Shown here: one piece after another, positions 36,244 through 45,500 of the stretch
How the letters are laid out: every line of letters starts with the position of its first letter
Position numbering within the stretch: position 1 is the first letter of the stretch
Assembly: GCF_902801725.1 (NCBI RefSeq)
Contig: NZ_CADCJB010000009.1
Span: 1-64,000, forward strand
Direction: 5' to 3'
DNA length: 64,000 bases
Source of the DNA: an uncultured Methanobrevibacter sp.
GTDB taxonomy: Archaea; Methanobacteriota; Methanobacteria; Methanobacteriales; Methanobacteriaceae
Notes under the pieces: generated by a model
The model's input: only the letters and a program-made list of their open reading frames with translations
What the model was told of the DNA's origin: nothing
The model's database searches: none
Translations under genes and position numbers: made by a program

Positions 36244-36265
36244 ATGAACTTTTATAAAAGTTCAT
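36244..36265. promoter_or_regulatory. 22-bp perfect palindrome with TATA core before hmd
   Basis: ATGAACTTTTATAAAAGTTC plus AT is its own reverse complement over 22 bp. It ends 22 bp before the first hmd ATG. Its centre TTTTATAAAA could act as a TATA box (transcription from ~36278), or the whole could be a repressor site or an RNA hairpin. Confidence 0.55.
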
Positions 36266-36287
36266 TTTAAAATAAGGAGACAAAAAA

Positions 36288-37358
36288 ATGGTTCTTTCTA
36301 AATTAAAAGAAAGATTCAGTAACGATAAAAAAGGAGATAAAAAAATGAAAGTAGCAATTTTAGGTGCCGGATGTTACAGGACACACGCTGCAAGTGGAAT
36401 TACCAACTTCTCAAGAGCTTGTGAAGTTGCAGAAGCAACTGGAAAAGAAAACATTTCTATGACCCACTCAACCATTGAAATGGGTGCAGAATTATTAGAA
36501 TTAGCAGGTGTAGACGAAGTAGTCGTATCAGATCCAGTATTTGATGGAGATTTCGTTGTAGTAGATGATTTTGATTACGCAGAAGTAATTGCAGCACACA
36601 AAGCAGGAAACCCAGAAGATGTAATGCCTGCTATCAGAGCAAAAGTAAATGAATTAGCAGAAACCGTACCAAAACCAGCTAAAGGTGCTATTCACTTTAC
36701 TCACCCAGAAGACTTAGGTATGAAATGTATTAACGATGATTCTGAAGCTGTAGCTGACGCTGACTGGGTAATGACCTGGTTACCAGAAGGAGGTATGCAA
36801 CCTGACATCATCAAAAACTTCGCTGATGACATTAAAGAAGGCGCAATTGTAACCCACGCATGTACTATCCCAACTACTGGATTAAACAAAATCTTCGAAG
36901 ACTTAGGAACCAACGTAAACGTAGCTTCCTACCACCCAGGTGCTGTACCAGAAATGAAAGGACAAGTATACATTGCTGAAGGTTTCGCAGACCAAGCTTC
37001 CATTGACACTTTAATGGACTTAGGTCAAAAAGCTAGAGGATCTGCTTTCACATTACCTGCAAACATGGTTGGTCCTGTATGTGACATGTGTTCCGCAGTA
37101 ACTGCTATTACCTATGCAGGTATTTTAGCTTACAGAGACACTGTTACCCAAATTTTAGGTGCTCCAGCAGGATTTGCACAAATGATGGCAAACGAAGCTT
37201 TAACCCAAGTAACCGCATTAATGCAAGATGAAGGTATCGACAAAATGGACGATGCTTTAAATCCAGCTGCATTATTAGGTACTGCTGACTCCATGAACTT
37301 CGGTTCCTTAGCAGAAATCGTACCTACAGTATTAGATTACTTAGGTAAAGACAAATAA
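36288..37358 (+). CDS. hmd: 5,10-methenyltetrahydromethanopterin hydrogenase Hmd ([Fe]-hydrogenase)
   Basis: Hmd reduces methenyl-H4MPT+ with H2 to methylene-H4MPT in methanogenesis from CO2, without nickel or Fe-S clusters; it matters most when nickel is scarce. The core begins 'MKVAILGAGCYRTHAASGIT', and the iron-binding Cys lies in 'GAIVTHACTIPTTGLNKIF'. The C-terminal H4MPT-binding part includes 'GPVCDMCSAVTAITYAG'. The annotated start at 36288 adds 19 residues ('MVLSKLKERFSNDKKGDKK') absent from the usual N-terminus. A second ATG at 36345 starts at the normal place. Both have near-identical ribosome-binding sites (AAGGAGA, 8 nt). Codons are the highly expressed kind (GCT, GGT, ACC). A strong terminator follows. 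Confidence 0.97.
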   Translation: MVLSKLKERFSNDKKGDKKMKVAILGAGCYRTHAASGITNFSRACEVAEATGKENISMTHSTIEMGAELLELAGVDEVVVSDPVFDGDFVVVDDFDYAEVIAAHKAGNPEDVMPAIRAKVNELAETVPKPAKGAIHFTHPEDLGMKCINDDSEAVADADWVMTWLPEGGMQPDIIKNFADDIKEGAIVTHACTIPTTGLNKIFEDLGTNVNVASYHPGAVPEMKGQVYIAEGFADQASIDTLMDLGQKARGSAFTLPANMVGPVCDMCSAVTAITYAGILAYRDTVTQILGAPAGFAQMMANEALTQVTALMQDEGIDKMDDALNPAALLGTADSMNFGSLAEIVPTVLDYLGKDK

Positions 37359-37370
37359 ACACGATAAGTT

Positions 37371-37412
37371 AAATTGTTGATTTTTATCAACAATTTTTAA
37401 CTTATTTTTTAA
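37371..37412 (+). terminator. Terminator of hmd
   Basis: AAATTGTTGAT (37371-37381) pairs perfectly with ATCAACAATTT (37386-37396), loop TTTT, followed by T-rich sequence to 37412. It begins 13 bp after the hmd stop and separates highly expressed hmd from the hcg genes. Confidence 0.7.
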
Positions 37413-37486
37413 TTGTTACCCGTTAGCCATTAAAAAATAAGTTAATTTTATATTAAAGATAAAAAAAATTAAAGCCTGGTGTTAAC

Positions 37487-38485
37487 TTGATTGATGAAAT
37501 TTTAAATAGAGCAAAACAAGGACAAGAATTAAGCGATGAGGAATTTTTAGAATTGTTGAATATCGATAATGATGAAGATTTGGAAAAATTGTTCAAGACA
37601 GCTTGCGATATAAGAGATAATCAATCAAAAGTAATCAAATTAACATCAACAGTCCACCTTACAAACAAATGCCAAATCCAACCTAGATGTGAATATTGCG
37701 GATTTGCAGAAGAAACATCTGAAAAAGGATATTATAATGCATTTTATAAATCAAATGAAGAAATATTGAATGCAGTAAAATCCATTCAAGAGGCTCACAT
37801 TCCCCGCGTGAGCTGTTCTGGAGGGTATGGATACAAAGGAAAACAGGCAGTAAATGCCTGCAGAATTGTAAAGGGACATTCCGATTTGGAAATTCTTGTA
37901 AATGTTGGTGGAGATTTAACCGAAAAATCCGTGCAGGAGTTAGGCGAACTGGGCGCAGATACAATTTGCTGCAACTTGGAAACTATAAATGAAGACGTGT
38001 TCTATCAAAGAAAACCTGGAGACTCACTGGATCAAAGAATACTAACTTGCAAAAGAGTGAGCGATGCGGGAATCGGTCTCTCATCAGGACTGCTTTTAGG
38101 CCTTGGTGAAACCAAGGAAGACAGGATAAAACACCTGCGTTACTTATCCAACTTCAGAACCCTGGAAGAAATTCCAATTATGGGATTTAATCCATATGAA
38201 GGCACTCCAATGGAAAATCATCCTGCATTTCCATTAAAAGAACAGCTGAAAATGGTTGCCATTACAAGAATAATGTATCCCGAAATCACAATCACAATGC
38301 CCACACCAACTGTAGGCCCTGAAAATGTGGAATTTTCATTGAAAGCGGGTGCAAACAACTTGGCTACAGTAATAGCTGACAATTATCCTCATGAGGTTAA
38401 AGGAGTAGGTTCTCCCGAATACGGAAATTATACAGAAGTCGTCAATGTCATTGAAAAATTGGATTTGATACCTCAAACTATTTAA
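37487..38485 (+). CDS. hcgA: Radical SAM protein HcgA
   Basis: HcgA is a BioB-like radical SAM enzyme thought to help form the pyridinol ring of the FeGP cofactor. The 332-residue protein has the unusual CX5CX2C cluster motif of HcgA in 'CQIQPRCEYCGFAEETSEKG', not CX3CX2C. TIM-barrel parts follow: 'SCSGGYGYKGKQAVNACRIV', 'GADTICCNLETINEDVF' and 'LSSGLLLGLGETKEDRIKHL'. The start is a TTG (37487) with GGTG 6 nt upstream; no better start lies nearby. It opens the hcgA-hcgF operon, downstream of the hmd terminator. Confidence 0.93.
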   Translation: MIDEILNRAKQGQELSDEEFLELLNIDNDEDLEKLFKTACDIRDNQSKVIKLTSTVHLTNKCQIQPRCEYCGFAEETSEKGYYNAFYKSNEEILNAVKSIQEAHIPRVSCSGGYGYKGKQAVNACRIVKGHSDLEILVNVGGDLTEKSVQELGELGADTICCNLETINEDVFYQRKPGDSLDQRILTCKRVSDAGIGLSSGLLLGLGETKEDRIKHLRYLSNFRTLEEIPIMGFNPYEGTPMENHPAFPLKEQLKMVAITRIMYPEITITMPTPTVGPENVEFSLKAGANNLATVIADNYPHEVKGVGSPEYGNYTEVVNVIEKLDLIPQTI

Positions 38486-38509
38486 TCACTTTTTTTAATA
38501 TATGATAAT

Positions 38510-38992
38510 ATGGCATTTGAAAAGATGATAAGAAATGCATTTGAAGAATCCGAAAACGACTGCAGATTTGGAGATACTCTAGAGGAAATTGCAGAAATTC
38601 AGGATTACATAAAAAATGCTGAAAAGATATGCATACCCAATAAAAATGGAATTAAAGTTGAAGTATTGAATAGGGTTTTAAATGAATACGAACTGCCTCA
38701 AGCTGAAATACTTCAAATCAACACAAATACCGCAGATACCAGCAGAATTCCAGCACTGTCAAAGGCATATATGGCACTTGACCAAAGCGATGCAGATTTG
38801 ATAATAGCCAGAGGACGTTTAGGAATTCCGGGTTCCGGATCACTGCTTATTTTTATAGACAGCAAGGGAAGAATACTTACTGCAGGAACTTCCCCCTCAC
38901 ATGCAATTCACAAAAAGACAATTGAAGAAGCAGTTTATGAAGAAGCATGTGAAGCCCTTGAAAAGATTGGTTTTAAAAAAATTGAAGGTTAA
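38510..38992 (+). CDS. hcgB: FeGP cofactor guanylyltransferase HcgB
   Basis: HcgB joins GTP-derived GMP to the pyridinol to give guanylylpyridinol, a precursor of the Hmd cofactor. The 160-residue protein matches the HcgB family with 'ALSKAYMALDQSDADLIIAR', 'GRLGIPGSGSLLIFID' and 'ILTAGTSPSHAIHKKTIEEA'. Length is normal. It lies 24 bp after hcgA and 3 bp before hcgC. Confidence 0.93.
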   Translation: MAFEKMIRNAFEESENDCRFGDTLEEIAEIQDYIKNAEKICIPNKNGIKVEVLNRVLNEYELPQAEILQINTNTADTSRIPALSKAYMALDQSDADLIIARGRLGIPGSGSLLIFIDSKGRILTAGTSPSHAIHKKTIEEAVYEEACEALEKIGFKKIEG

Positions 38993-38995
38993 AAC

Positions 38996-39781
38996 ATGGA
39001 TATCGATACTGGAATAACATCTGAAGTACTTACAATTAAATCTGAAACCAAACTAATTGATATATTTAATGAAATTATTTCAAAAAAGTCAGAAGCTGTT
39101 TTCAACTACATTGAAAGTTTAAATTTTTCCTTAGATGCCAAAATAATTGTTATCGGAACATATTTTACAGGAGTAGGAATTGTTAAAAAATTAAGCAAAA
39201 AATATGAAAACATATTATTGATTGATATCTATCCTCATTTGGAAGGCTTGCTTTATACAGATGTTGGAGGTGAGCTAAAAAACAATGTTGATTTTTCATC
39301 CGACCTCGATTTAATCTATTCCGGAGATGTTGTAATTGACACAACAGGTTTTGGTGGCATCAATGTTGAGCAGTCCTCAAAATTTGATGTTGATGCATTC
39401 ATAATAGAAGATCCGATTGCTGAAGACAATGATATCCTTTTGAAGGATAAAAACAACATTGACGAAAGATTAAGTGCAGTCAAATCCCCAAATAAGGCAA
39501 TAATAAAAACCGAAGGTATAAATACGAAAACATCCGGAACAATGACATTGACAATAGGCCTTTTGACAAAAGTTTTGAACAGATGCCTTGAAAAGGAAGG
39601 TACTCTATATAGCGCATGTGAAATGGGCTTTTTTGAAGAGGTCATTTTTAAAGAAAAAGATATTGATAAATTTATTGAACTTGCAAATGCAAATGCCCTG
39701 AAGGTGTCCACAATCAGACCGTTCAATTGCGATGACATCATCAGTGAAGAGCTGAATAAAATTACCTCAAGAATGATTTAA
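38996..39781 (+). CDS. hcgC: SAM-dependent pyridinol C3-methyltransferase HcgC
   Basis: HcgC methylates C3 of the pyridinol ring during FeGP synthesis. The 261-residue protein has a Rossmann-like part: 'AKIIVIGTYFTGVGIVKKLS' for SAM binding, 'LLIDIYPHLEGLLYT' and 'VVIDTTGFGGINVEQSS'. A C-terminal region with 'TKTSGTMTLTIGLLTKVLNR' follows. The stop codon directly abuts the ATG of hcgD, implying coupled translation. Confidence 0.92.
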   Translation: MDIDTGITSEVLTIKSETKLIDIFNEIISKKSEAVFNYIESLNFSLDAKIIVIGTYFTGVGIVKKLSKKYENILLIDIYPHLEGLLYTDVGGELKNNVDFSSDLDLIYSGDVVIDTTGFGGINVEQSSKFDVDAFIIEDPIAEDNDILLKDKNNIDERLSAVKSPNKAIIKTEGINTKTSGTMTLTIGLLTKVLNRCLEKEGTLYSACEMGFFEEVIFKEKDIDKFIELANANALKVSTIRPFNCDDIISEELNKITSRMI

Positions 39782-40480
39782 ATGAAACTTAAAGAAATAA
39801 TTGACTTTTTGGAAGAGAAAATTCCTAAATCCTTGGCTTTGGAAAATGATGAAATCGGATTTAAAAAAGATTATGATTTATCACTGAATATTGAATTAAT
39901 TAAGCTCTATATGGATTTACTGCCCGAAGATGATGATAACAGCGAAAATACTTTGATAATAACCCATCATTCACCATTATTCATTCCAAAAACACCGACT
40001 TACACAATACATTCAAATTGGGATATAACAGATGGCGGTGCAAATGATGCATTGGCAAAAGCACTAGATTTGGAGGTTATTAGTTATTTTGATGACAATA
40101 CAAATATCGGAAGAATCTGTAAAACAAATCAGAAGTTCATTGAACTGCAAAATAATATTTTAAACAATTTCAACCATGTGCGAATCGTAAATAGCTTAGA
40201 TGATGAAAAGACAATAGGAAAAGTTGGAATCGTATCCGGTTTTGGTTTAAAAAACCCAGATTATATAAAATTAGCCAAAGCAAAAAATTTAGATATTTTA
40301 ATATCAGGAGACATGACGCAGGAAACTGCAATTCTTGCCAAAAATTTAAAAATTACATTGATTGACCTAACCCACCATGAAAGCGAAGTTCCGGGATTGT
40401 ATGCTCTTGAAGACCTCTTAAAAGAACTTGATATTAATACTGAAGTTATCGACAAAAACCCTATAGAAGTGATAAAATGA
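39782..40480 (+). CDS. hcgD: NIF3-like protein HcgD (iron handling for FeGP cofactor)
   Basis: HcgD is a NIF3-family di-iron protein proposed to deliver iron to the cofactor. The 232-residue protein has the NIF3 metal motifs 'LIITHHSPLFIPKTPTYTIH' (His pair), 'IHSNWDITDGGANDALAKAL' (the H..D.....N.L signature) and 'LIDLTHHESEVPGLYALEDL' near the C-terminus (His and Glu ligands). The start directly follows the hcgC stop, and the end overlaps hcgE by 4 bp. Confidence 0.92.
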   Translation: MKLKEIIDFLEEKIPKSLALENDEIGFKKDYDLSLNIELIKLYMDLLPEDDDNSENTLIITHHSPLFIPKTPTYTIHSNWDITDGGANDALAKALDLEVISYFDDNTNIGRICKTNQKFIELQNNILNNFNHVRIVNSLDDEKTIGKVGIVSGFGLKNPDYIKLAKAKNLDILISGDMTQETAILAKNLKITLIDLTHHESEVPGLYALEDLLKELDINTEVIDKNPIEVIK

Positions 40481-41127
40481 CAAATGACGAAATCAAAAAA
40501 ATGGAAGACAGACAAGTCCCTCACGGCAGGATTGACTTAATTGGATGCGGAAGATTAGGTTTGAGAATTGGAATAAACCTAATGCAGGTTCACAGAGGTG
40601 GGCCAAGAACAATAGGTGCTTTTGACGGTCAGAAAGTAGATGGAGGAGATGTAATTTTTACACTTCTTGGAGCTGAAATAGGTCAAAACAAACCTGATTT
40701 CATTAAACAGCTATGCACCCACAAAAAAGAATTCAGAGAAGTTTTAAGCTATCCGGAATATATTACAGAGGAAAATACAGATTTGATTGAGGGAGATGTT
40801 GTAATCATTGTCATCGCTGGCGGAAATACCATACCTACCGCAGCCAAAATAATAAAGCATGCACATGAAAGAGGGGCGAAGACCATTGGAACAGCAGGAA
40901 TATTCGGATATGGAAATGAAAATATTGAAATCAAAGACATTTCAGAATATGATGACACCAATCCCGCTGTTGAAGAGTTAAGAAAACAGGGAATAACAGA
41001 AAATCATTTGCTTTTAACAACAAACAAATTCATAAGAGATGGAGAACCTATAACACCATATACTTTAGATGAAGTTGCAAATACCATTACAATGAATGCA
41101 TTGAAGTTATTGGATGATAAACTATGA
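40477..41127 (+). CDS. hcgE: ThiF/E1-like adenylyltransferase HcgE
   Basis: HcgE adenylates the carboxyl group of guanylylpyridinol so that HcgF can take it over as a thioester. The 216-residue protein has the E1-like nucleotide fold ('GRIDLIGCGRLGLRIGINLM', 'IGAFDGQKVDGGDVIFTLLG', 'DVVIIVIAGGNTIPTAAKII'). It overlaps hcgD by 4 bp and hcgF by 4 bp (ATGA junctions). Confidence 0.92.
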   Translation: MTNDEIKKMEDRQVPHGRIDLIGCGRLGLRIGINLMQVHRGGPRTIGAFDGQKVDGGDVIFTLLGAEIGQNKPDFIKQLCTHKKEFREVLSYPEYITEENTDLIEGDVVIIVIAGGNTIPTAAKIIKHAHERGAKTIGTAGIFGYGNENIEIKDISEYDDTNPAVEELRKQGITENHLLLTTNKFIRDGEPITPYTLDEVANTITMNALKLLDDKL

Positions 41128-41699
41128 TCAAAATAGCAACAGCAGAATGTTTTACACAAGGCAAAATTGGAAGGGAACTGCATGCACTGGCTCAAAGTTA
41201 TGAAGGAATCTTTGGATTAGAATACATTGAAAACATAGAAGAATATGGTGATTTCGATTATAATGACCTTAGCGTAACCTGCAGCTTATTTATTCCAACA
41301 ATTGAAGCCATGGAAAAGGTATTGAATGTTGAAAATCCCCCAAAACCAGATAAGCTAATCAAAGGCATAAAGGTTTATGATGAAGCAGGAGATAAGGCCG
41401 TGAGTAAAATTATGGCAAAAGCTGTAAAGGAATTGAGCGGTTGTGACATAGCCATTGGAACAACAGCAGGCATTGGACATGGTGGAATATCAATAATAAC
41501 AGACAACTACGAAATTACGACAACAACAGATATTTATGCAGATTTATGTGAAAAGGACAGCGAAAAATTATTTCAGCGTAGCGAAAATGGAATTGAAAAA
41601 ACATTAGAAATACTATTGCTGCTTCTAAATAACAAGTTTAACCAGATAAAATCTTTTAAAAATGTAGAAATAAAAAAATTAGAAAAATTTAATATTTAG
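41124..41699 (+). CDS. hcgF: HcgF, thioester-forming enzyme of FeGP synthesis
   Basis: HcgF binds guanylylpyridinol covalently as a thioester. The critical Cys9 of the family is present in 'MIKIATAECFTQGKIGREL'. Other conserved parts are 'VTCSLFIPTIEAMEKVL', 'DIAIGTTAGIGHGGISIITD' and 'YEITTTTDIYADL'. The 191-residue length is close to normal, with an extra Lys/Asn-rich tail. It is the last gene of the hcgA-F operon. Confidence 0.92.
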   Translation: MIKIATAECFTQGKIGRELHALAQSYEGIFGLEYIENIEEYGDFDYNDLSVTCSLFIPTIEAMEKVLNVENPPKPDKLIKGIKVYDEAGDKAVSKIMAKAVKELSGCDIAIGTTAGIGHGGISIITDNYEITTTTDIYADLCEKDSEKLFQRSENGIEKTLEILLLLLNNKFNQIKSFKNVEIKKLEKFNI

Positions 41700-41766
41700 G
41701 GATTTGAACTGAATATTTCAGCAGATAAATATTCTAAACAGAAAAAAATAAAAAAATGGTAAAACT

Positions 41767-42216
41767 CTATACCATTACCTGACCGATAATATCTTCACTA
41801 ACAGCAGTAATTTTAACTATTTTACCGTCCTGCAAGTATTCAAACTTATATTTGTTCTTACCATCATCCATATCCTTAATCAGGAATCCATCTTTGCCGG
41901 CGATATTTTTCTTATCACCGCCAGGATTGATTGAATCAATTTTCTGATTGTTTTTTGAACCTACCTGAATTTCCAATTCATCGCCAGCGGCATTACTATA
42001 TTCGGAAGTTTTTTCACTATCAACAGCTGTGCCGTCAATATCTTCTACATCATTAGAATCACTTACATCTGTTTCTTTTTCAATAGAACTGTATCCATCA
42101 GGAATTTTGAATTTAATGCCTTCTAAAGTTAATTCTTCAGTTGCACTAATGGCAGCCACTGTAGAAACAACTACGACCAAGAACAATGCAAGAACTAATA
42201 CTTTTTTCTTATCCAA
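41767..42216 (-). CDS. Small secreted protein of unknown function
   Basis: The product has a signal peptide ('KKVLVLALFLVVVVSTVAAI' then 'SATEE') and a mature part of about 120 residues with an acidic Ser/Asp/Glu-rich middle and a 'GFLIKDMDDGKNKYKFEYLQ' end. I do not recognise a family beyond small exported proteins of this genus. The frame reaches a GTG at 42225, but GGGGGTGA (42222-42229) is the ribosome-binding site and is best spaced (5 nt) for the TTG at 42216, taken as the start. It is divergent from the NRPS gene, with about 300 bp between. Confidence 0.7.
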   Translation of the reverse strand: MDKKKVLVLALFLVVVVSTVAAISATEELTLEGIKFKIPDGYSSIEKETDVSDSNDVEDIDGTAVDSEKTSEYSNAAGDELEIQVGSKNNQKIDSINPGGDKKNIAGKDGFLIKDMDDGKNKYKFEYLQDGKIVKITAVSEDIIGQVMV

Positions 42217-42225
42217 AATTTTCAC

Positions 42226-42513
42226 CCCCTTGCATTTATATTAATATATAACCTGAAAATTATATTTATAATTATTTAATTTTCAAAAAAATATATAGTT
42301 TTATCTATTTTTTTATTTTTATATAGCAATAATTTTGTATTTTAACTGAATATTTTTTATCATTTCCACAACTTTGGATAAAACGTATAATGCTTATTTC
42401 AATTTCCAACATTAAATTAATTTTATTTTCGATTTTTAATTAAAATAAATGAAATAGCATACCATTTATTTAACTCAAAAGACACATATTCTTTAAATGA
42501 TGAAAGGGATAAT
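42226..42513. promoter_or_regulatory. Divergent region between the secreted protein and the NRPS gene
   Basis: AT-rich, no gene. TTTATTTA at 42465-42472 is a weak TATA candidate for the NRPS gene, about 45 bp before its ATG. AAAGGGAT at 42503-42510 is a modest ribosome-binding site. The region shows no trace of the missing first half of the starter condensation domain. Confidence 0.35.
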
Positions 42514-45500
42514 ATGGTCGACAGAAATATAAATTATAACAGATATTTTTTAAGGCAAATCAATGATTTTGACGAATCTACAATGCTTAATCCCGATTTA
42601 ACAGGTAATGAAAAAATTAAATTAAATAAAAATGAATTAAAAATAAAAAATAATAAAATTAAAGAATTTTGCAAAGAAAATTCAATTAGCGAAAATATAC
42701 TTTTTTTAGCAAGCACATTAACAACTTTGAATAAATTTAATTTCTCCAATAAAAATCTAATTTTCCATGAAAACAATATAATCTTTACAACAAAATTTGA
42801 AAACAGGAAAATAACAATTAGAGACTACCTAATTCAAATCCAAAACGATTATCTGGAAAATTTAAAATATTGCGAATTTTCAACTGATAAAATAATTGAT
42901 GAATATGACTTAAAGACCGAATTCTATTATGCCTTCAATAAAGACCTAAATCTCAATTCATTCAAACGCGAATATAATTTTTACCTGAACATTCAAAAAA
43001 CAGCCGAAGAGTTCGTATTATCCTCCCATTACAATGACCAGTTATACTCCAATGAATACATCAATCTCTTCTTGAAAAGCATCGCCACAATCATAAACCA
43101 AATTCTGTCAATCGACACTTCAAAATCAACCTTATCAGACATCACACTTATTAAAAAAGAAGAAAGCAAGGAATTTAAGGAAGTGGAAATTCCATTCATC
43201 CACAAGCGCTTTGAAAAGCAAGTTGAAGCAAATCCTGACCACACAGCACTCATATCAAACGGCGAAAGATTAACCTACAGCGAAATTAATAAAAAATCCA
43301 ACAAAATCGCCAATGCACTTATCAAAAAGGGTGTAAAACCTAAAAGCAATGTTTTGGTAATGCTTCCAAGAAACAGCAATTTGATTGCATCAATTATGGG
43401 TATTCTAAAAGCAGGTTGCACCTACATTCCGATTGATCCGTCATATCCAAAAGAAAGAATAGAATACATTTACAAAAACAGCAAAGCGGATTACATAATT
43501 ACCGACCGTGATTTAGAAGATTCAATCAATATCAGTGAATTACTCAAAGAAGAAAACAGCGAAAACCCTGACGTTAACATCAAACCTGACGATTTAGCTT
43601 ATGTCATTTATACATCAGGTTCTACTGGAAATCCTAAAGGAGTGATGGGAAGCCATAAAAATATCACAAGTGTGTTTTCAAAAGATGAAAACAATGAAAT
43701 CTATAATGAATACGTGAAAATGAACAGGAATCTTGGAATTTCTACAGTATCATTTGTTGCATTTTTAGTCGATTTCATGAGCCTTACATTTGGAACCACA
43801 TTAATACTTGCCAATGACAATGAAATAGAAAACATAGAATCATTGACCCGACTGATAGAAAGTGAAAAACCTGATGCCATTACTTTTACAACTCCCTCAC
43901 GTCTTAAACAATCTCTGGAGTATGAATCATTCACAAAAGAGCTTTCATCAATAAACTACATCACCATTGGTGGAGAAATGGTGACAATGGATGTCCTATC
44001 CAAATTACCATGTGATAAAACAAATGTTTATATTGGTTATGGGTCTACAGAAACCACAGGATTTGCAACATTGGAAAAAATAACCAATCCAAACAATGAT
44101 TTGACTATTGGAAAATCCGTTCATAATGCAATATCCGATGTTAGAGACATTGACGGGAAAATAGTGCCTCAGGGAGTGATGGGTGAACTCTATATCGGGG
44201 GAAACGGAATTGCAAAAGGATATTATAACTTAGATGACGAGTCAAATGAATCATTCCTAACCATAAACAGAATACCATACTATAAAACCGGAGATTATGC
44301 AATAGAAACCCCCGACGGCAAAATTGAATTAAAAGGAAGAATAGACAATCAAATCAAACTCAGGGGATTGAGAATAGAAATCAGAGAAGTAGAATCAAAC
44401 ATTTCAAAATATCCAAATATAAATGAAAACATCGTTGTGATTAAAAAAATCAACAACGAAGACCATCTGTGCACATACTTCACCTCCGAAAAGAAGATCA
44501 ACTCCAATGAACTAAAAGAATTCTTAAAAGAAAGATTAACAAAATATATGATTCCAACTGTGTTTATGCAACTGGACGAACTGCCAAAAACACCAAATGG
44601 AAAAATAAGCATCAGAGAACTTCCAAAACCAAAACTTAATTTGGAATTGGTTCCGCCGCAGAGTGAAACGGAAAAAACATTATTCAAAATAGCTTCATCC
44701 ATTTCAGAAATCACCGAATTCGGTGTAACTGACGATTTATATGCAATCGGATTTACCTCATTAACATTCATGAAACTTAATGCCGCAATCTATAATGAAA
44801 CAGGCATTAATTTAAACATTTCAAAATTAATCGACAATCCAACAATCAAAAACATTGCAAATCAAATTGAAAATACAAAATCCGGCGATTTAGATAAGAT
44901 TATGGAGGATGCTAAAAACGCAATGTATATTCCATTGACCGCAAATCAATTGGGAGTATACTACGAATGCGCTCAAAAACCCGACGAACCGCAGTACAAC
45001 CTTCCAAGTCTAATCAAATTTGACAAAACTGTTGATGGTGAAATATTAAGAGAGGCAATCATCAAAACTATCGATGCCTACCCTTACCTTAAAACCAGAA
45101 TCGTCATGCATGGTGACCAGCTAATGCATAAGCGTGATGATTCAATAGCAATCGATGACATACCGATTGTTGAAGTGCCATCCATCAGCGATGAGGAAAT
45201 TCAAAAACTCAATACCGAAAGATTCGACCTGTTAGGAGGCCAACTGTTCAGAGCAAAAATTTATGTAACTGATGATGAAATCATATTGTTCTTTGACATT
45301 CATCACCTGATAACAGACGGTGAATCCATCGACAGACTATTCAGAAACTTTGCTTATGCTTATGAAGGCAAAGAGATTGAAAGTGAAATTTTTGACGGAT
45401 ATGTCAATGCATTGCTTGAAGCGGAAAATGAAAACAGTGCGGAATACATAGCTTCTGAAAGATATTTCCATGAGCTACTGACACAGGAAGTTGACTCAAC

